Source: Ketobacter sp036337295 (GTDB lineage Bacteria; Pseudomonadota; Gammaproteobacteria; Pseudomonadales; Ketobacteraceae). From it: a stretch of DNA of 64,000 nt. This document shows positions 9,450 to 17,885 of this stretch, in pieces. The notes beneath the pieces are model-generated. The model was not told where the DNA came from. It did not search any database and worked only from the letters and a program-made list of their open reading frames with translations. Within the stretch, counting starts at the first letter, position 1. Each line of letters opens with the position of its first letter. The translations under genes and the position numbers were made by a program. The stretch lies in NCBI GenBank assembly GCA_036337295.1, contig JAYZEN010000008.1, positions 1 to 64,000 on the forward strand, written 5' to 3'.

Positions 9450-10040
9450 CTACTCTTCAAGATCCAGCAGACCTTCATAGACCACTAACGGGCCCAACTC
9501 TGGGCCAAACACTACCCCTAACCACGGATACGAAAAGCTGACGTGAAAACGGTAGCGGCCGTCTTCCACCGTTTTATAGGCTTCCATTTTTGGAATCAAC
9601 CACAGCGGAATCGGGCAGCCGTAAAGCGTCACGTTCAAGCAACGCCAATGCCAAGCGCCGTTCAGGATATCCACCGTCAACCGCATCGTCAGTGGCCCCG
9701 TGGTTTCCAGCCAGTAGCCCTGGTGCAGTGTGCCCACCGGTTTAAAACGGGATTCCACGGTTTCCTGCTGATTGAACTGTCGATACCAGTGCAGGCAGTG
9801 TTCATCGTGGAATATGGTAACTCGAAGGTGGTGGTCACCGGCGCTGGGCAAACCCATTTTACGGGCAAGCCGCCGACCAATCACGCCTGCCACCCCACGC
9901 CCGAACGCCAAGCTGACCTGACCGGTCAATTGCCCCCCCTGTATATGAAGGGCCTGCAACCTGGGGTGAAGCTCACTGAAGCGATCACCAAACCAGGCTT
10001 GCACCAAATCAGATTGTGCTTTGGTCAACGAGCGGGTCAC
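9450..10040 (-). CDS. DUF4166-family protein
   Basis: This 196-residue protein with a GTG start matches my recollection of DUF4166. The features are an N-terminal 'LHPRLQALHIQGG', a central 'HWYRQF' strand and 'GYWLETTGPLTMRL', and a C-terminal beta-rich half ending 'PLVVYEGLLDLE'. In other genomes the domain is found alone or fused to saccharopine-dehydrogenase-like proteins; its biochemical role is not established. Its first 32 bases overlap the end of the GNAT gene, suggesting translational coupling. Confidence 0.75.
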   Translation of the reverse strand: MTRSLTKAQSDLVQAWFGDRFSELHPRLQALHIQGGQLTGQVSLAFGRGVAGVIGRRLARKMGLPSAGDHHLRVTIFHDEHCLHWYRQFNQQETVESRFKPVGTLHQGYWLETTGPLTMRLTVDILNGAWHWRCLNVTLYGCPIPLWLIPKMEAYKTVEDGRYRFHVSFSYPWLGVVFGPELGPLVVYEGLLDLEE

Positions 10041-10608
10041 TCACAGCCTCAGCCTGGTTGGCGCGTGCCATTTTATAGAACACGTAGTCATAGGCCTGAC
10101 CACCTAATAGCTTGGTGCCGATATGGGATTGCACCGCACCGATTTTTGCCATGGCTTTTCGGGAGCGCACATTGTTCACATCCACATGGAACCAGACCGT
10201 GGACACGCGGGTGAAGGCATGGTCCAACAACAGTTGCTTGACTTCTTTGTTGACGGTCCCCCCCCAACAGTCCCGCACAAGAAACGAATATCCAATACAA
10301 ACCTCGGACTGTTCGGAGTCAAATTCATAGAACCTGGAACTGCCAATGACCCTGCCAGTATCATTCTGAACCACGATCATGGCGCCTTTTGAATTGATGG
10401 AGTCCTCGAAGAGTTTGCTGAAGACCTCCCGCTGATAGCGGTCGGTGCGTGGATGCCCAATCCAGATCAAAGGGTCGGAGGCCGCTGCATACAGTTCTTC
10501 GAAATGTGATGCCTGCAATGGGAATAGCGAGACCGTTTTGCCGATCAGTCTTGGTTGTAAAAAGTGATCTTCCATGTTTGAGATGTCCATTAGATAGCGG
10601 AGTGCCAT
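10009..10608 (-). CDS. GNAT-family N-acetyltransferase
   Basis: The 199-residue frame begins at an ATG at 10608; in-frame ATGs at 10590 and 10575 have no better ribosome site. The pattern is that of RimJ/RimL-like acetyltransferases: 'GKTVSLFPLQASHFEELYAA' at the N terminus, a middle strand 'VIGSSRFYEFD', then 'IGYSFLVRDCWGG' where acetyl-CoA would bind. 'VDVNNVRSRKAMAKIGA' near the end is the characteristic late helix. The acceptor is unknown. Its 3' end overlaps the DUF4166 gene by 32 bases. Confidence 0.85.
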   Translation of the reverse strand: MALRYLMDISNMEDHFLQPRLIGKTVSLFPLQASHFEELYAAASDPLIWIGHPRTDRYQREVFSKLFEDSINSKGAMIVVQNDTGRVIGSSRFYEFDSEQSEVCIGYSFLVRDCWGGTVNKEVKQLLLDHAFTRVSTVWFHVDVNNVRSRKAMAKIGAVQSHIGTKLLGGQAYDYVFYKMARANQAEAVSDPLVDQSTI

Positions 10609-10730
10609 CTACTTTACCGTATTTGTGGTTCCCCTTTCCATCCGTTGGGTGTTGATTTCCCTGATCTGAGTAACGCTCGCTCTTCTGCATGTTGCTGTTG
10701 ATGGAATACGATTTGCCCGTATCGATGACG

Positions 10731-11147
10731 TTACCGAGCGGCTCCCAATCGGTACTTAACAAAACCCAACCATGTGCCCGGATGTCGAATCACACCGGAA
10801 ATCAGCCGGATCTGATCAAAATAAACAACGCGCTCGTTGGCCAGCCCATCTTTCAAGATAAACCGGTCGACCGCAGGCACCTTGATATAACTTTTTCCCA
10901 CGGGGAAATGTAGCACATGTTCTATCAACGCGAGTTCTTCGTTTTCCCGCGAATTGCGTGTTTCGGAGAAGGTCCCGGGCAGCCATTCAAAAAGCCGCGT
11001 GAACTCGGCAACGGCGGCAGCTTTGCCACGGATAGGGGGTAAATGGGGTTGATAGAGCACCACATCCTCTGCCAGCAGTTCAGCCAGCTTCTGTGGTGTG
11101 GGCTCACGCCAGGCCTGGGCAAAACGCTCGGAAAAGGTCTGATTCAT
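10731..11147 (-). CDS. SnoaL/NTF2-like protein
   Basis: This 138-residue protein starts from an ATG with a strong AGGAG site. 'FAQAWREPTPQKLAELLAEDVVLYQP' followed by 'IRGKAAAVAEFTRLFEWLPG' is the N-terminal cone-forming part of the NTF2/SnoaL fold, and the remaining strands ('DRFILKDGLANERVVYFD') complete it. Members are small isomerases, hydrolases or ligand-binding proteins; the substrate is not readable here. It stands alone with short gaps on both sides. Confidence 0.8.
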   Translation of the reverse strand: MNQTFSERFAQAWREPTPQKLAELLAEDVVLYQPHLPPIRGKAAAVAEFTRLFEWLPGTFSETRNSRENEELALIEHVLHFPVGKSYIKVPAVDRFILKDGLANERVVYFDQIRLISGVIRHPGTWLGFVKYRLGAAR

Positions 11148-11184
11148 ACGCCGCTCCTGTACGAGTTATAGGATATCGGTATCA

Positions 11185-11823
11185 TCACTTCAGCATTTCA
11201 TGAACGATGGCATCAAACCACTTCTGATCATAAGCCGAAGTCTTCTCATACTGCTGATAGACCGGGATACCAAGCAGCTGGCTTTGAATGTACAACCAGG
11301 CCAGCCCCTGGGCATCAGCAGGGCAACCAATGACTAGCTTAAGAGATTGATTGCCGTACTTATACCGACCGAACGAGGCACCTAACTCAGATCGAACCGT
11401 GATGCCAATATTCGCCGCCTTACCATCTGAGAAGTAACGTTTGACCTCTGGCGCACAATCTTGAACGGCCAGATCGTAGTGCCAATACGTATTCAACCAA
11501 TAGGCATGGATGCCAGCTTTGTCGAGATACTCCGTTTCCCAATCAATCAGGTGGCGACTTTCCTTGCCATCCATGCATCCATCTTTGGGTTCTGGAACAC
11601 AGAGCGCCACCTGCTTATCACCTATATCGATTTGCGCTATTTCACCAATGAAATGTCGCCGCCAGCTGTCACTGCATAGGTTTGAATTCCATGCCGTTGT
11701 GCCGGCTAAGAACACAACGCGCTTCGCATCACAATCTTTTAGCTCGCCAAAGGCATATATTACCTCGATGCCGTTCTTCAGTACGTCCCTATTCTTCGAA
11801 CCCGCTGGGTGTCTGGGTTTCAT
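11185..11823 (-). CDS. Nucleoside 2-deoxyribosyltransferase-like protein
   Basis: This is a 212-residue protein. 'RVVFLAGTTAWNS' followed by 'SWRRHFI' resembles the N-terminal strand and loop of the nucleoside 2-deoxyribosyltransferase-like family. 'HLIDWETEYLDKAGIHAYWLN' and 'ITVRSELGASFGRYKYG' correspond to the usual 'W-E-x-x-x-L' and 'E-x-G' regions, with the Glu of 'RSELG' a candidate nucleophile. The family acts on nucleosides or nucleotide-like ligands and also occurs in phage and defence settings. Assignment is from motif recall only; the first 20 residues are not conserved. Confidence 0.6.
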   Translation of the reverse strand: MKPRHPAGSKNRDVLKNGIEVIYAFGELKDCDAKRVVFLAGTTAWNSNLCSDSWRRHFIGEIAQIDIGDKQVALCVPEPKDGCMDGKESRHLIDWETEYLDKAGIHAYWLNTYWHYDLAVQDCAPEVKRYFSDGKAANIGITVRSELGASFGRYKYGNQSLKLVIGCPADAQGLAWLYIQSQLLGIPVYQQYEKTSAYDQKWFDAIVHEMLK

Positions 11824-11873
11824 TTACGTTACTTCTTCTAGTCTCAGCTGCCTCTGGAACATGCCGGCCACAT

Positions 11874-12281
11874 TCACTGGCCAATGCTCTGGCTCATTCT
11901 GAACACATGACCATCCGGATGCCGCACGTGCATCTCCCGTACATTCCACGGCAAATCTTCGGGCTTGAATGTAACTTCAATTCCGCTTTTCAAACAGTGC
12001 TGATATAGACAATCTACATCTTCGATCCAGATCGACATCCAGACCCCTTTGTCGCCGGTCTCTGCCTCCTCGTCACCAAAGGTTATGACGTTGTCACCCT
12101 TGCCGCGGCCCCCTTGACCATCCAGGCACAAGAATATCTGGCACTCACCGGACCCCACGCAGCCGAAAGAAATCGGTTCTCCCCACTCCCAGCTTTTCGT
12201 CCAGCCCAAGCGTTCGAACCAGTCAAAACTCTGTTGCATATTGGAAACATTCAAGATGGGTGTTATCGCCATGGCATGCAT
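11874..12281 (-). CDS. VOC-family protein (glyoxalase/bleomycin-resistance fold)
   Basis: The start at 12281 is supported by a near-perfect ribosome site (AGGAGATAACA before ATG). The 135 residues show 'ITPILNVSNMQQSFDWFERLGW' in the first half. The second half has 'WMSIWIEDVDCLYQHCLKSGI' and a terminal 'VRHPDGHVFRMSQS'. Bleomycin-resistance-like members sequester drugs or bind small ligands, others are enzymes. The final Glu ligand seen in enzymatic VOCs is replaced (FRMS), which favours a binding role. Confidence 0.82.
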   Translation of the reverse strand: MHAMAITPILNVSNMQQSFDWFERLGWTKSWEWGEPISFGCVGSGECQIFLCLDGQGGRGKGDNVITFGDEEAETGDKGVWMSIWIEDVDCLYQHCLKSGIEVTFKPEDLPWNVREMHVRHPDGHVFRMSQSIGQ

Positions 12282-12320
12282 TGTTATCTCCTAAAATAGA
12301 TGGATTCCCTACCCGCCCTG

Positions 12321-13880
12321 CTAAGGGCACTTTCGCCCCGGCGCAAACAAGCTGGAACGAACGTATTCCGAAAACTTCTTAGCGTGCAGTTCCAAGGGCT
12401 GGTTTTCATAGGCGCCACCCAGTGAACTGCTATACAGAGCGCCGTTGTACATAAAGATATGTGCCTGATCGCAAGCGTGGGAGTTGACGGGCAGTTTACC
12501 CTTGACCAGCTCATCCTCCCAAAGCTCCCGTTGATGAGCGTGCATCATCTCTTCAAGATAAATGCGTATGAAATCTCTGAAGTTCACGGGCAACACGGCC
12601 AGTTTGGTCTGATAACTCCAATTGGTGAGCACAATGGTGTCCCTCCAGGGGTACAGTCGATGATTCTTCGGCAGAGAGGGCGGAACATAATAGGCTTCAG
12701 TCTGGTTCTGATTCAATATTCTTGATAATAAGCTGAGATCTTCAAAATAAATCTGATTTTCCCTTAATGTAATGGGAATGACGGACTGAAACTCGGCAAG
12801 AATTTGCATAATAATATCCTGCCGTGTACTGCCAAACATTGTGGTCCACAAGAAAGGCGTATCGAACAGATTATTCCAGCCGTTAGCACAAGCCCTTTGA
12901 TAGATACGATCACTGACTTCGTCATACTTACTCAGCTCTGAGGTCCAGTATCGACTATCGATATTGTTATTCGGGCCTGAGGTATACACAGCCTCTGCGT
13001 AAACCAGTCGATACTTTGTAATCAAGTCCGCATCGGGAACTTGGTTGGGGACGACCGTGGATCTCAGCAGGCCCGCCAATAGTTCCTCACGCTGCTGAGT
13101 ACTTAAGCTGGCCAGCTTCTGCTGTTGACTGAGTTGGGCGATTTTATTGATCGCATTCTCCACATCTTTCAACAGCGTTTGGCATTGCGCCTTCTGCTGG
13201 GCATTGGCTCTACCGTTGCTCAGAAGAGCACAATCGTTGGGAAACTGACGTACCGGGCAGGTGTTACCGGCGCTGGTGGGTGGAGGTGTAGCATTGGCAG
13301 GCAAATTCACTTTAACATTGATATACGCCACATTCGGCATGGGCAGGTTTTTGCCGAGGGTCATGCCCCAGGTAATGGGGTTGCTTAAACACTGCCCCCA
13401 CTGACCTGCCGGCTTGTTGGGAATTTCCGGTCTTTTTCTCACAGTGCGGCCAACCCGGTTTAACCCCGTATCAATGGCACGGCAGTGTGGCGTATTCAAG
13501 GCCCGAAGAATCAGGGTAAAACTGTTCCCGGTGGTCTTATTAATCGGATCGCCACCAACCACCTGAATATTCGGGCTGGCCGCATCCTCATTGCAATCCT
13601 GCATCTTGTTGTACAACCCGGCGGCATAGACATGCTGGGTGATATCCTGACCCGTTCTCACTTTATCGCGCACCGTACTATCGGTATTCACCAGGCGTTC
13701 AATCTGGCCTAACAGCGCATCGACGCGACGAGTATAGTCACCCGTCTCAAGCTTGAATGAATTACAGTTGGATAGCAGCGTAGGATGATTGGCAAAAGCC
13801 TTGGGCGCAGCCAGCGATAAGCATGTGCCGAGAATGCAAAATAAACCTACGAACTTGCGTCTATTCAAGGGTCTATTCAA
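12321..13880 (-). CDS. Exported protein with Tat-like signal and degenerate zincin-like motif
   Basis: This 519-residue protein is not recognised as a whole. The start must be a TTG (13880, or 13868 within a 12-base tandem duplication); AAAGG lies upstream. The N terminus carries 'NRRKFVGLF' followed by a hydrophobic stretch and 'AFA', resembling a twin-arginine signal peptide. Several Cys residues are spread along the chain. Near the end 'YLEEMMHAHQ' (E443-E-M-M-H447) and 'YENQPLELHA' resemble the HExxH helix and following Glu helix of a zinc metallopeptidase, but the first His is Glu. It could be an inactive relative or bind metal differently. Confidence 0.6.
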   Translation of the reverse strand: MNRPLNRRKFVGLFCILGTCLSLAAPKAFANHPTLLSNCNSFKLETGDYTRRVDALLGQIERLVNTDSTVRDKVRTGQDITQHVYAAGLYNKMQDCNEDAASPNIQVVGGDPINKTTGNSFTLILRALNTPHCRAIDTGLNRVGRTVRKRPEIPNKPAGQWGQCLSNPITWGMTLGKNLPMPNVAYINVKVNLPANATPPPTSAGNTCPVRQFPNDCALLSNGRANAQQKAQCQTLLKDVENAINKIAQLSQQQKLASLSTQQREELLAGLLRSTVVPNQVPDADLITKYRLVYAEAVYTSGPNNNIDSRYWTSELSKYDEVSDRIYQRACANGWNNLFDTPFLWTTMFGSTRQDIIMQILAEFQSVIPITLRENQIYFEDLSLLSRILNQNQTEAYYVPPSLPKNHRLYPWRDTIVLTNWSYQTKLAVLPVNFRDFIRIYLEEMMHAHQRELWEDELVKGKLPVNSHACDQAHIFMYNGALYSSSLGGAYENQPLELHAKKFSEYVRSSLFAPGRKCP

Positions 13881-13914
13881 GGGTCTATGCCTTTCGGTTA
13901 GTTTGGGTTGCGAA

Positions 13915-14415
13915 CTACTGAGTGAAATTCCATTCGAAGATCACATTATGCTGCATCTCACCGGTGGATTCGAACACTGCAAAATCGAGAAACACCCGAT
14001 ACAGAACCCCATCAATCAAGGCCACTTCGATAGCAGACTCACCCGAGATTGGATTTAGGGTGTTATAGCGTCGATAAGGGTAGTCGTTGTCCGTTGTTAG
14101 TTCCTCAACACCTGTCAGTGCACCACCGTACTTCGGCGCAAGATCGGTTAGAACCTCGGCCAAATCGTTGCAATCGGCATCCGTATATATTTCGAATGTC
14201 GATGATACTGTTGACTCAGAAATAGTTATCGTCTCTATAAATGACGTTGGGTCGACTGGAAGTGTTCCATTTGCATATATTGACGAAGTGCAACCGGAGA
14301 CCCACACACCTGCATATGGGTCAAGATCTTCTCCTGGTGAGTCGTTATTCTCGCTACCACTACCACCCCCACATGACGCTAATAAAATCGGAACAAAACA
14401 TAAATACTTATTCAT
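13915..14415 (-). CDS. Small lipoprotein of unknown function
   Basis: The ATG at 14415 begins 'MNKYLCFVPILLASCGGG', a short lipoprotein signal with the lipidated Cys at 15; the longer frame upstream would spoil the signal. The mature part (about 150 residues) starts with a Gly/Ser/Asp-rich linker, then 'YAGVWVSGCTS', as in small lipoproteins that begin 'GTWxxxC'. It ends with a beta strand 'EMQHNVIFEWNF'. It is likely anchored in a membrane facing the periplasm. It lies just downstream of a flavin-reductase-like gene on the same strand, and its role is unknown. Confidence 0.7.
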   Translation of the reverse strand: MNKYLCFVPILLASCGGGSGSENNDSPGEDLDPYAGVWVSGCTSSIYANGTLPVDPTSFIETITISESTVSSTFEIYTDADCNDLAEVLTDLAPKYGGALTGVEELTTDNDYPYRRYNTLNPISGESAIEVALIDGVLYRVFLDFAVFESTGEMQHNVIFEWNFTQ

Positions 14416-14494
14416 AATTACTCGAATCCAAGAAAAAACTTTGCGTGGCAAACAACATGCTAACGCAGCCAAGGTGTGTACTTTTCAATTTTTG

Positions 14495-15205
14495 TTAGTT
14501 GTCCAACCGCCTATGATTTCGATAAATCACCCCAAATAGTAACTTCATAGTTTTAGCTTTTAAACCCGTCATATTTCGGACATGGTACTTTTCAGCCGAC
14601 GCCTCCGAGAGTTTCGAAGGATGGATATAATCATTGGTTGTATAAAATTTTCTAAAGTTCATGATAAGCGGATGCCACTTGTCCGGATCAACATATTGGT
14701 GATTCTCCCCCATCAATAGCGACTCGCAAACGTGCGTGCGGACTACATTTAACTCAAATGCGTATACTGGAAGAATACTTTGCTCAGAAAATCTATGAAT
14801 TTTCTCAACAGTTGCCTCCAGTTGCACCTTGCACTCTTTAATTCTATTAGCCTTAACCGCTTCTGATTCTTGCAAGTTAAATTGAACTTCACCCGCTTTG
14901 TCTTTCAGGTACCGATAGCCTAACCTTCTCTTGTGTAAGGGTACGCTTTTCATTCCTGTCGTGTTTGCAATCCCATCGACCTGGCTAACGTTTTCCGCAG
15001 ATGCCAGATTTAAAACACATTCCTTTCGTTTCTTCAGATTCTCAGTGGTTTTCGAACTTCCATCAAGCCCCACCATGCAGCTTTGCGCCAACCACCATAT
15101 AGAGGACGATGGAGCAATATTCGTGGAACCATCATCATTAGTCGTACTTATTAACACAACAGGTGTGCCGAAATAAAGAATAGGTAATTCTATAGATTTA
15201 TGCAT
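14495..15205 (-). CDS. Flavin reductase-like FMN-binding protein
   Basis: This 236-residue protein starts at an ATG behind GAGGAG. 'FGTPVVLISTTNDDGSTNIAPSSS' is the hallmark first strand-loop of the flavin reductase-like split-barrel fold, where FMN binds. 'LGLDGSSKTTENLKKR'-type and 'ECVLNLAS' segments (present here with small changes) follow in order. The C-terminal 60 residues are basic and contain the 'HVRNMTGLKAKTMKLLFG' tail. The likely role is an FMN-dependent oxidoreductase acting on an unknown partner. Confidence 0.75.
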   Translation of the reverse strand: MHKSIELPILYFGTPVVLISTTNDDGSTNIAPSSSIWWLAQSCMVGLDGSSKTTENLKKRKECVLNLASAENVSQVDGIANTTGMKSVPLHKRRLGYRYLKDKAGEVQFNLQESEAVKANRIKECKVQLEATVEKIHRFSEQSILPVYAFELNVVRTHVCESLLMGENHQYVDPDKWHPLIMNFRKFYTTNDYIHPSKLSEASAEKYHVRNMTGLKAKTMKLLFGVIYRNHRRLDN

Positions 15206-15330
15206 TTCATAACTCCTCTTTGACTGATCAAAAAGAAGTGTTCCAAAACCACCTACATTTTTCGACCCGATTCTTGCGATATCCAGGTGAAATCGTCAAC
15301 GCCATTAGAAGAAGACGACAAACTAAAGCT

Positions 15331-15705
15331 CTATGCCTCTGTTACCACACCAAAGCAATGTGAGAATCCATCGTTATCCGTTAGAAAGAATTCCGTACGT
15401 CCGTAATCACGATTATATATCTCTGACGGACTAAAGCCGAGCGAAGACAAATGGGCTCTCATTTCGGAAAGGTTCTTTGGAGACCAATACAATCGTATAC
15501 TTTCATAATCACTCAGCTTTTCGTCACCACCTTCTCTCTGATTGAGCATAAAAGCGAGGTGCGACTTTCTTAGCATACAGAAAATCAATTCCCCATTTTT
15601 CACTACTGAATCGCTTACTTCAAATCCAAGCCCATCTCTCCAAAATAAGAGGCTTTTTTGCAAATCAAAGCTTGGTATTACTGGTATACAGGATTCAATA
15701 TCCAT
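15331..15705 (-). CDS. Bleomycin-resistance-type VOC protein
   Basis: The 124-residue chain starts 'CIPVIPSFDLQKSLLFWRDGLGFEV', the typical opening of bleomycin-resistance-like VOC proteins. It continues with 'LAFMLNQREGGDE' and finishes 'GRTEFFLTDNDGFSHCFG'. Such proteins form dimers that trap planar drugs, but many relatives have other ligands. It is the third VOC gene in 7 kb and lies at the left edge of the AT-rich region, 90 bases from a pseudogene remnant. Confidence 0.82.
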   Translation of the reverse strand: MDIESCIPVIPSFDLQKSLLFWRDGLGFEVSDSVVKNGELIFCMLRKSHLAFMLNQREGGDEKLSDYESIRLYWSPKNLSEMRAHLSSLGFSPSEIYNRDYGRTEFFLTDNDGFSHCFGVVTEA

Positions 15706-15794
15706 TCTAGATTTCCGTGCAAGCGGATTTTATTGATGCGCCCCAGAGAAGCCGCATATTTATTTAGTTGTGAAAAAGGGCAGGATCGAGCTTC

Positions 15795-15965
15795 TCATAG
15801 CACTGCTAGGCATTTGCTCTCAAATAGACCAATACGCTTTCCCAATCTGGGGACTTCGTCCAAACGGCCTTCATATTCATTGCGCAGTTCCATTGGAATC
15901 TATTCGATACCGGACTCAAAATCTAAGAGCACATTGTCCATATCCAAGTATAGAATCTTCCTCAT
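15795..15965 (-). pseudogene. Remnant of a 5'(3')-deoxyribonucleotidase (HAD family)
   Basis: Reading from an ATG at 15965, the - strand encodes 'MRKILYLDMDNVLLDFESG'. This matches the N terminus and catalytic DxDNVL motif of NT5C-type 5'(3')-deoxyribonucleotidases. A TAG at 15900-15902 interrupts it, after which the same frame resumes with 'IPMELRNEYEGRLDEVP', again family-like. The frame then degenerates and stops at 15795-15797. Only about 50 of the roughly 170-190 residues expected remain, so the gene is dead by nonsense mutation and 3' loss. This accounts for most of the otherwise empty 15706-16044 interval. Confidence 0.72.
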
Positions 15966-16044
15966 CGCCTCTCTCGATTATAATTAAGCATTAGGTCGGC
16001 GTCATTGGACTGTTTACTACAGCCCTCTGGCTCCATGCACTACC

Positions 16045-16515
16045 TTAGCTTACGGTTTCGATTCCAATTTTCTTCGTCGCTTGTTTGATATCATAAGTAC
16101 CAATATCAACTTTCAATTGTGTCCTAAGCGCCGAAAATGAGTCACTAATTATCTTTTGATTAATTTCTAATTTCGGATTAAGTTTCTCCTTGGCTTTAAG
16201 AAACAAATCAGCCGTTTCTAGTGGTAGAAATACACCATTCCCATCTTCGTAGTACCATGATCTCAACTGACTATATAAACGCTCTTTGTCTTCATACGTA
16301 AGTACTTCGCTGTCGGATAAACTTAGTGATTCGGTCAAAGCCCAGAGTTTTAAATAAGCATTGAGCCTTGAAGCTGCAGTTTTAAGACGAAACTCCTGAT
16401 CCTTCTTGTATTTTTCAAGGCGAGTGCCATAGAAAAAAGCCAACCAAGCAAGGAATACTCCGATTATCAGCTTATCAATGATGGTTATTGTGAGTGTGTC
16501 CGAAAAATCCATCAT
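16045..16515 (-). CDS. Small membrane-anchored protein, unknown function
   Basis: The 156-residue protein begins at an ATG preceded by AAGGGAG. Residues about 10-30 ('LIIGVFLAWLAFFYG') form one transmembrane helix. The rest is a soluble, charged, mostly helical domain with 'LKTAASRLNAYLKLWALTESL' and 'LRSWYYEDGNGVFLPLETADLF'. Similar one-helix proteins are common among integron cassettes and have no assigned role. I do not recognise a family. No neighbour on the same strand is close enough to suggest an operon. Confidence 0.6.
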   Translation of the reverse strand: MMDFSDTLTITIIDKLIIGVFLAWLAFFYGTRLEKYKKDQEFRLKTAASRLNAYLKLWALTESLSLSDSEVLTYEDKERLYSQLRSWYYEDGNGVFLPLETADLFLKAKEKLNPKLEINQKIISDSFSALRTQLKVDIGTYDIKQATKKIGIETVS

Positions 16516-16644
16516 ATTCTCCCTTCATAATGAGTTGCTCACTTAAATCCTTGTACGTCTTTTCGTGTAAAGGTTAAAGTAAAATACCTCATTAAATTCC
16601 GACACACTATTTACACCTAATACCTCTGGCTGCTTGTTAAAGCT

Positions 16645-17418
16645 CTACCGCAGTACAATATGGTCAGCATTCTCTTGCCTAAATTTATATATCCATTCGA
16701 TGTCCGACTTGCTAAAAAATGGCGATTCCGAGATCTGAACGAATCTGCCTGAATCTGTTTTGGTATTAGTATGTAATTTATCTGGCGAATGAACTTTTAT
16801 GTGCGACAAGAATTGGTCACTAAAATAGTTAATCCACTGAGCATCTTTAATTTTCCCGTCTTTGGCCAAGCCCTGATATCGGCTAATATTCAAACTGTCT
16901 ATTGGATATTGCTCGTTTATCAAATTGATCTCTCCGATCCCAGTGGCTTTATCAATGCCAAAATGATCCTGGATATATAAATTTGCGAAAGCGTATTGAG
17001 GTTTATACTTGATCACAAGTTCAGCTATCGCAATTTGGCACTCCTTATATTTATCCAGGTTTTCGCTCAAAAAATGTATCTTGGACCCACCATCCCATTG
17101 ATCAAAATATACTTCCAAGCTGCTTTGATTATCTATCTCAAGAGTTTCATTTTGCATAAACCGAACAGTCGACACATTGCTACTATCTATTGCGTTGAGT
17201 ACCTTTTCTCTTATCCCCTTACTGTTAGAAGCACCTCTTGCTAATCCACCATCCAGCTTAAATAAAAGCGTGCGATTAAGTTCTAATGGTGCGAATAAGC
17301 CAGTTGCCTCAAGAACTTCCTTCAAATCAAACGGATCACCCTTTTCGAAGACATTCTCATCCAGAAATAGATTCACACTCAATAATTTAACGTACTTGTC
17401 GTCTTTTATATTGATCAT
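16645..17418 (-). CDS. Hypothetical protein
   Basis: The ATG at 17418 gives 257 residues ('MINIKDDKYVKLLSVNLF...'); a TTG at 17454 would add 12. No family is recognised and there is no signal peptide or membrane helix. It appears to be a soluble alpha/beta protein with Asn- and Lys-rich composition, and 'YAFANLYIQDHFGIDKATGIGEINLIN' and 'WINYFSDQFLSH' stand out as possibly conserved stretches. The AT-rich sequence and isolated position fit a horizontally acquired cassette-type gene. The stop is followed by TTTAACAAGC, which resembles the first core of an attC site. Confidence 0.55.
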   Translation of the reverse strand: MINIKDDKYVKLLSVNLFLDENVFEKGDPFDLKEVLEATGLFAPLELNRTLLFKLDGGLARGASNSKGIREKVLNAIDSSNVSTVRFMQNETLEIDNQSSLEVYFDQWDGGSKIHFLSENLDKYKECQIAIAELVIKYKPQYAFANLYIQDHFGIDKATGIGEINLINEQYPIDSLNISRYQGLAKDGKIKDAQWINYFSDQFLSHIKVHSPDKLHTNTKTDSGRFVQISESPFFSKSDIEWIYKFRQENADHIVLR

Positions 17419-17541
17419 TTTCTGTATTCGATAATTGAACGATGTAGTGGTCAACTAAAACCAGAAATCTCTGGAATCTGGCTGTCCATCTAGCATGGAT
17501 CTATTTGAAATCAGCGTATGCGCCATTTTCGATTTAAAGTT

Positions 17542-17572
17542 ACGTATGTTCCAGTTACAGCCATACATACGT
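17542..17572. repeat. Short inverted repeat at the end of the small secreted-protein gene
   Basis: The 8-base arms acgtatgt (17542-17549) and acatacgt (17565-17572) pair perfectly around 15 bases, ending 2 bases from the stop of the gene at 17575. No T-tract follows on the - strand, so it may be a decayed recombination site or an mRNA 3' hairpin. Confidence 0.4.
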
Positions 17573-17574
17573 GC

Positions 17575-17847
17575 TTAATTGGAGTGGAAGCAACCTATAG
17601 TAAAGTGCGCATATTTCTGTTCATAGCCAGCGATGCTTTTTACTCTTGTATATGCGTATATCGCCTCATGGCCAGCAAAATCGTCAACATAAAATCTTAT
17701 TGAGTACGCTACCTCCCCTTCTTCAACTATTACAGGCGGAGAATTGTCATAAGATTTACCTTCTTGTAGTTCAATTTTCCCGTCATACGTTTTACTGAAC
17801 ACTTCGAAGGAAAGTAAAAGCAAGCTGCAAAACAGTACAATTCTCAT
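17575..17847 (-). CDS. Small exported protein, unknown function
   Basis: The ATG at 17847 follows a GGAG site and gives 90 residues starting 'MRIVLFCSLLLLSFEVFS', a clear Sec signal peptide cut near 'FSKTYDG'. The longer open frame to 17919 is disfavoured because it would run through the attC-like site. The mature part of about 70 residues is beta-rich ('VEEGEVAYSIRFYVDDFAG'), with a single Cys near the end. No family is recognised. It is probably periplasmic. Confidence 0.6.
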   Translation of the reverse strand: MRIVLFCSLLLLSFEVFSKTYDGKIELQEGKSYDNSPPVIVEEGEVAYSIRFYVDDFAGHEAIYAYTRVKSIAGYEQKYAHFTIGCFHSN

Positions 17848-17885
17848 CAATATCTCCGGTGGCTGGTGTTTCCCACACAAAGTAG

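Noticed and set aside
10670..10740. taacgctcg ... cgttaccgagcg, a possible attC
   Set aside because: The arms are not inverse complements beyond a few bases.
10361..10762. 133-codon - strand frame overlapping the GNAT gene and NTF2-like gene end
   Set aside because: Different frame from both supported genes and no recognisable domain.
13861..13887. 12-base tandem duplication considered as a CRISPR or iteron repeat
   Set aside because: Only two copies, at a gene start; better explained as a small slip duplication.
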